A program made the translations under genes and the position numbers. DNA of 22,447 bases from UBA7985 sp965658725. GTDB lineage: Bacteria; Pseudomonadota; Alphaproteobacteria; UBA7985. The stretch lies in contig CBFHUI010000040.1 in the NCBI GenBank assembly GCA_965658725.1, forward strand, positions 1 to 22,447. The letters run 5' to 3'. The notes beneath the pieces are model-generated. The model made no database searches and was not told the origin of the DNA. It saw only the letters and a list, made by a program, of their open reading frames with translations. Below, one piece after another: positions 22,321 to 22,447 of the stretch (position 1 is the first letter of the stretch; each line of letters starts with the position of its first letter).

Positions 22321-22447
22321 TCACAGCGCGGTCTGGGCCTGTGTAGCCCATCTTTGAGCTTCAATCCAAGAAGAAGGAATGCCCTCAGCAGATACACCCC
22401 CTCCGCCCAGCGCAAGGGCAAGGCATAGCGGGGCGCGCAGAAGGGTG
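22321..22447 (-). CDS. Possible 3' end of a minus-strand gene cut by the right edge
   Basis: A minus-strand frame enters from the right edge and ends in TGA at 22321-22323, giving 41 visible codons. It begins with LLRAPLCLALAL, hydrophobic with glycine after it, and ends in EAQRWATQAQTAL. This resembles the end of a helix-rich protein, or a signal-like segment followed by a short tail. I do not recognise the family. It lies 58 bases upstream of the zinc-finger gene on the same strand. The frame could equally be non-coding; only the sequence beyond the edge can decide. Confidence 0.3.
   Translation of the reverse strand, partial: TLLRAPLCLALALGGGGVSAEGIPSSWIEAQRWATQAQTAL

Noticed and set aside
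1..22447. Mobile elements, prophage genes, CRISPR arrays, tRNA or rRNA genes
   Set aside because: No transposase, integrase, regular spaced repeats, cloverleaf or rRNA-like sequence was seen; base composition looks even across the window.

Overview
The window is a dense, GC-rich bacterial chromosome segment carrying 21 complete genes, one gene cut by the left edge and one doubtful gene fragment at the right edge. The gene set points to an alphaproteobacterium, most likely of the Rhodospirillales kind. Supporting signs are a free-standing HisZ next to purA, a DUF2125 protein beside a cyclohexadienyl/prephenate dehydrogenase and a ChaC protein, the order argH-lptM-lysA, and a small CHCC zinc-finger protein. 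Assignments come from reading the translations by eye; no database search was run. No tRNA, rRNA, insertion sequence, integrase, phage gene or CRISPR array was seen. No gene-free stretch exceeds 300 bases; the longest are about 185 bases at the right edge (22263-22447) and 123 bases between the alaX-like gene and hisZ (8001-8123).

Region 1 (1-5525, minus strand) is a tightly overlapped five-gene membrane and AAA+ cluster. In transcription order it holds a DUF4350 membrane protein, a MoxR-type AAA+ ATPase, a DUF58 protein, a SpoIIM-type multi-pass membrane protein and an RDD-family membrane protein whose 3' end is outside the window. Its job is unknown, and it is the best candidate here for an undescribed system.

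Region 2 (5622-11869, minus strand) continues upstream on the same strand with metabolic genes. In transcription order these are gloB (glyoxalase II), glmM (peptidoglycan and LPS precursor synthesis), thiD (thiamine pyrimidine kinase), a free-standing AlaX-like tRNA-editing protein, hisZ (regulatory partner of short HisG) and purA (AMP branch of purine synthesis). Divergent from gloB, the plus strand (11955-15536) holds a methyltransferase-like protein, a GTG-started chorismate mutase with a long C-terminal extension, hisC and tyrC/tyrA. These last three form an aromatic amino-acid and histidine block.

Region 3 (15551-19228) holds a DUF2125 envelope protein (minus), a ChaC-type gamma-glutamylcyclotransferase (plus), and a minus-strand run of three exported thioredoxin-fold proteins. 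Two of the three are tandem paralogues with twin-arginine signals and the third is TlpA-like. Divergent from them, the plus strand (19227-22083) carries argH, the small lipoprotein gene lptM and lysA, all overlapping. LysA converges on the small CHCC zinc-finger gene.

Taken together this is a housekeeping region (arginine, lysine, aromatic amino-acid, histidine, purine, thiamine and cell-wall precursor metabolism) with two less understood modules: the MoxR/DUF58/SpoIIM/RDD cluster and the tandem exported thioredoxins.
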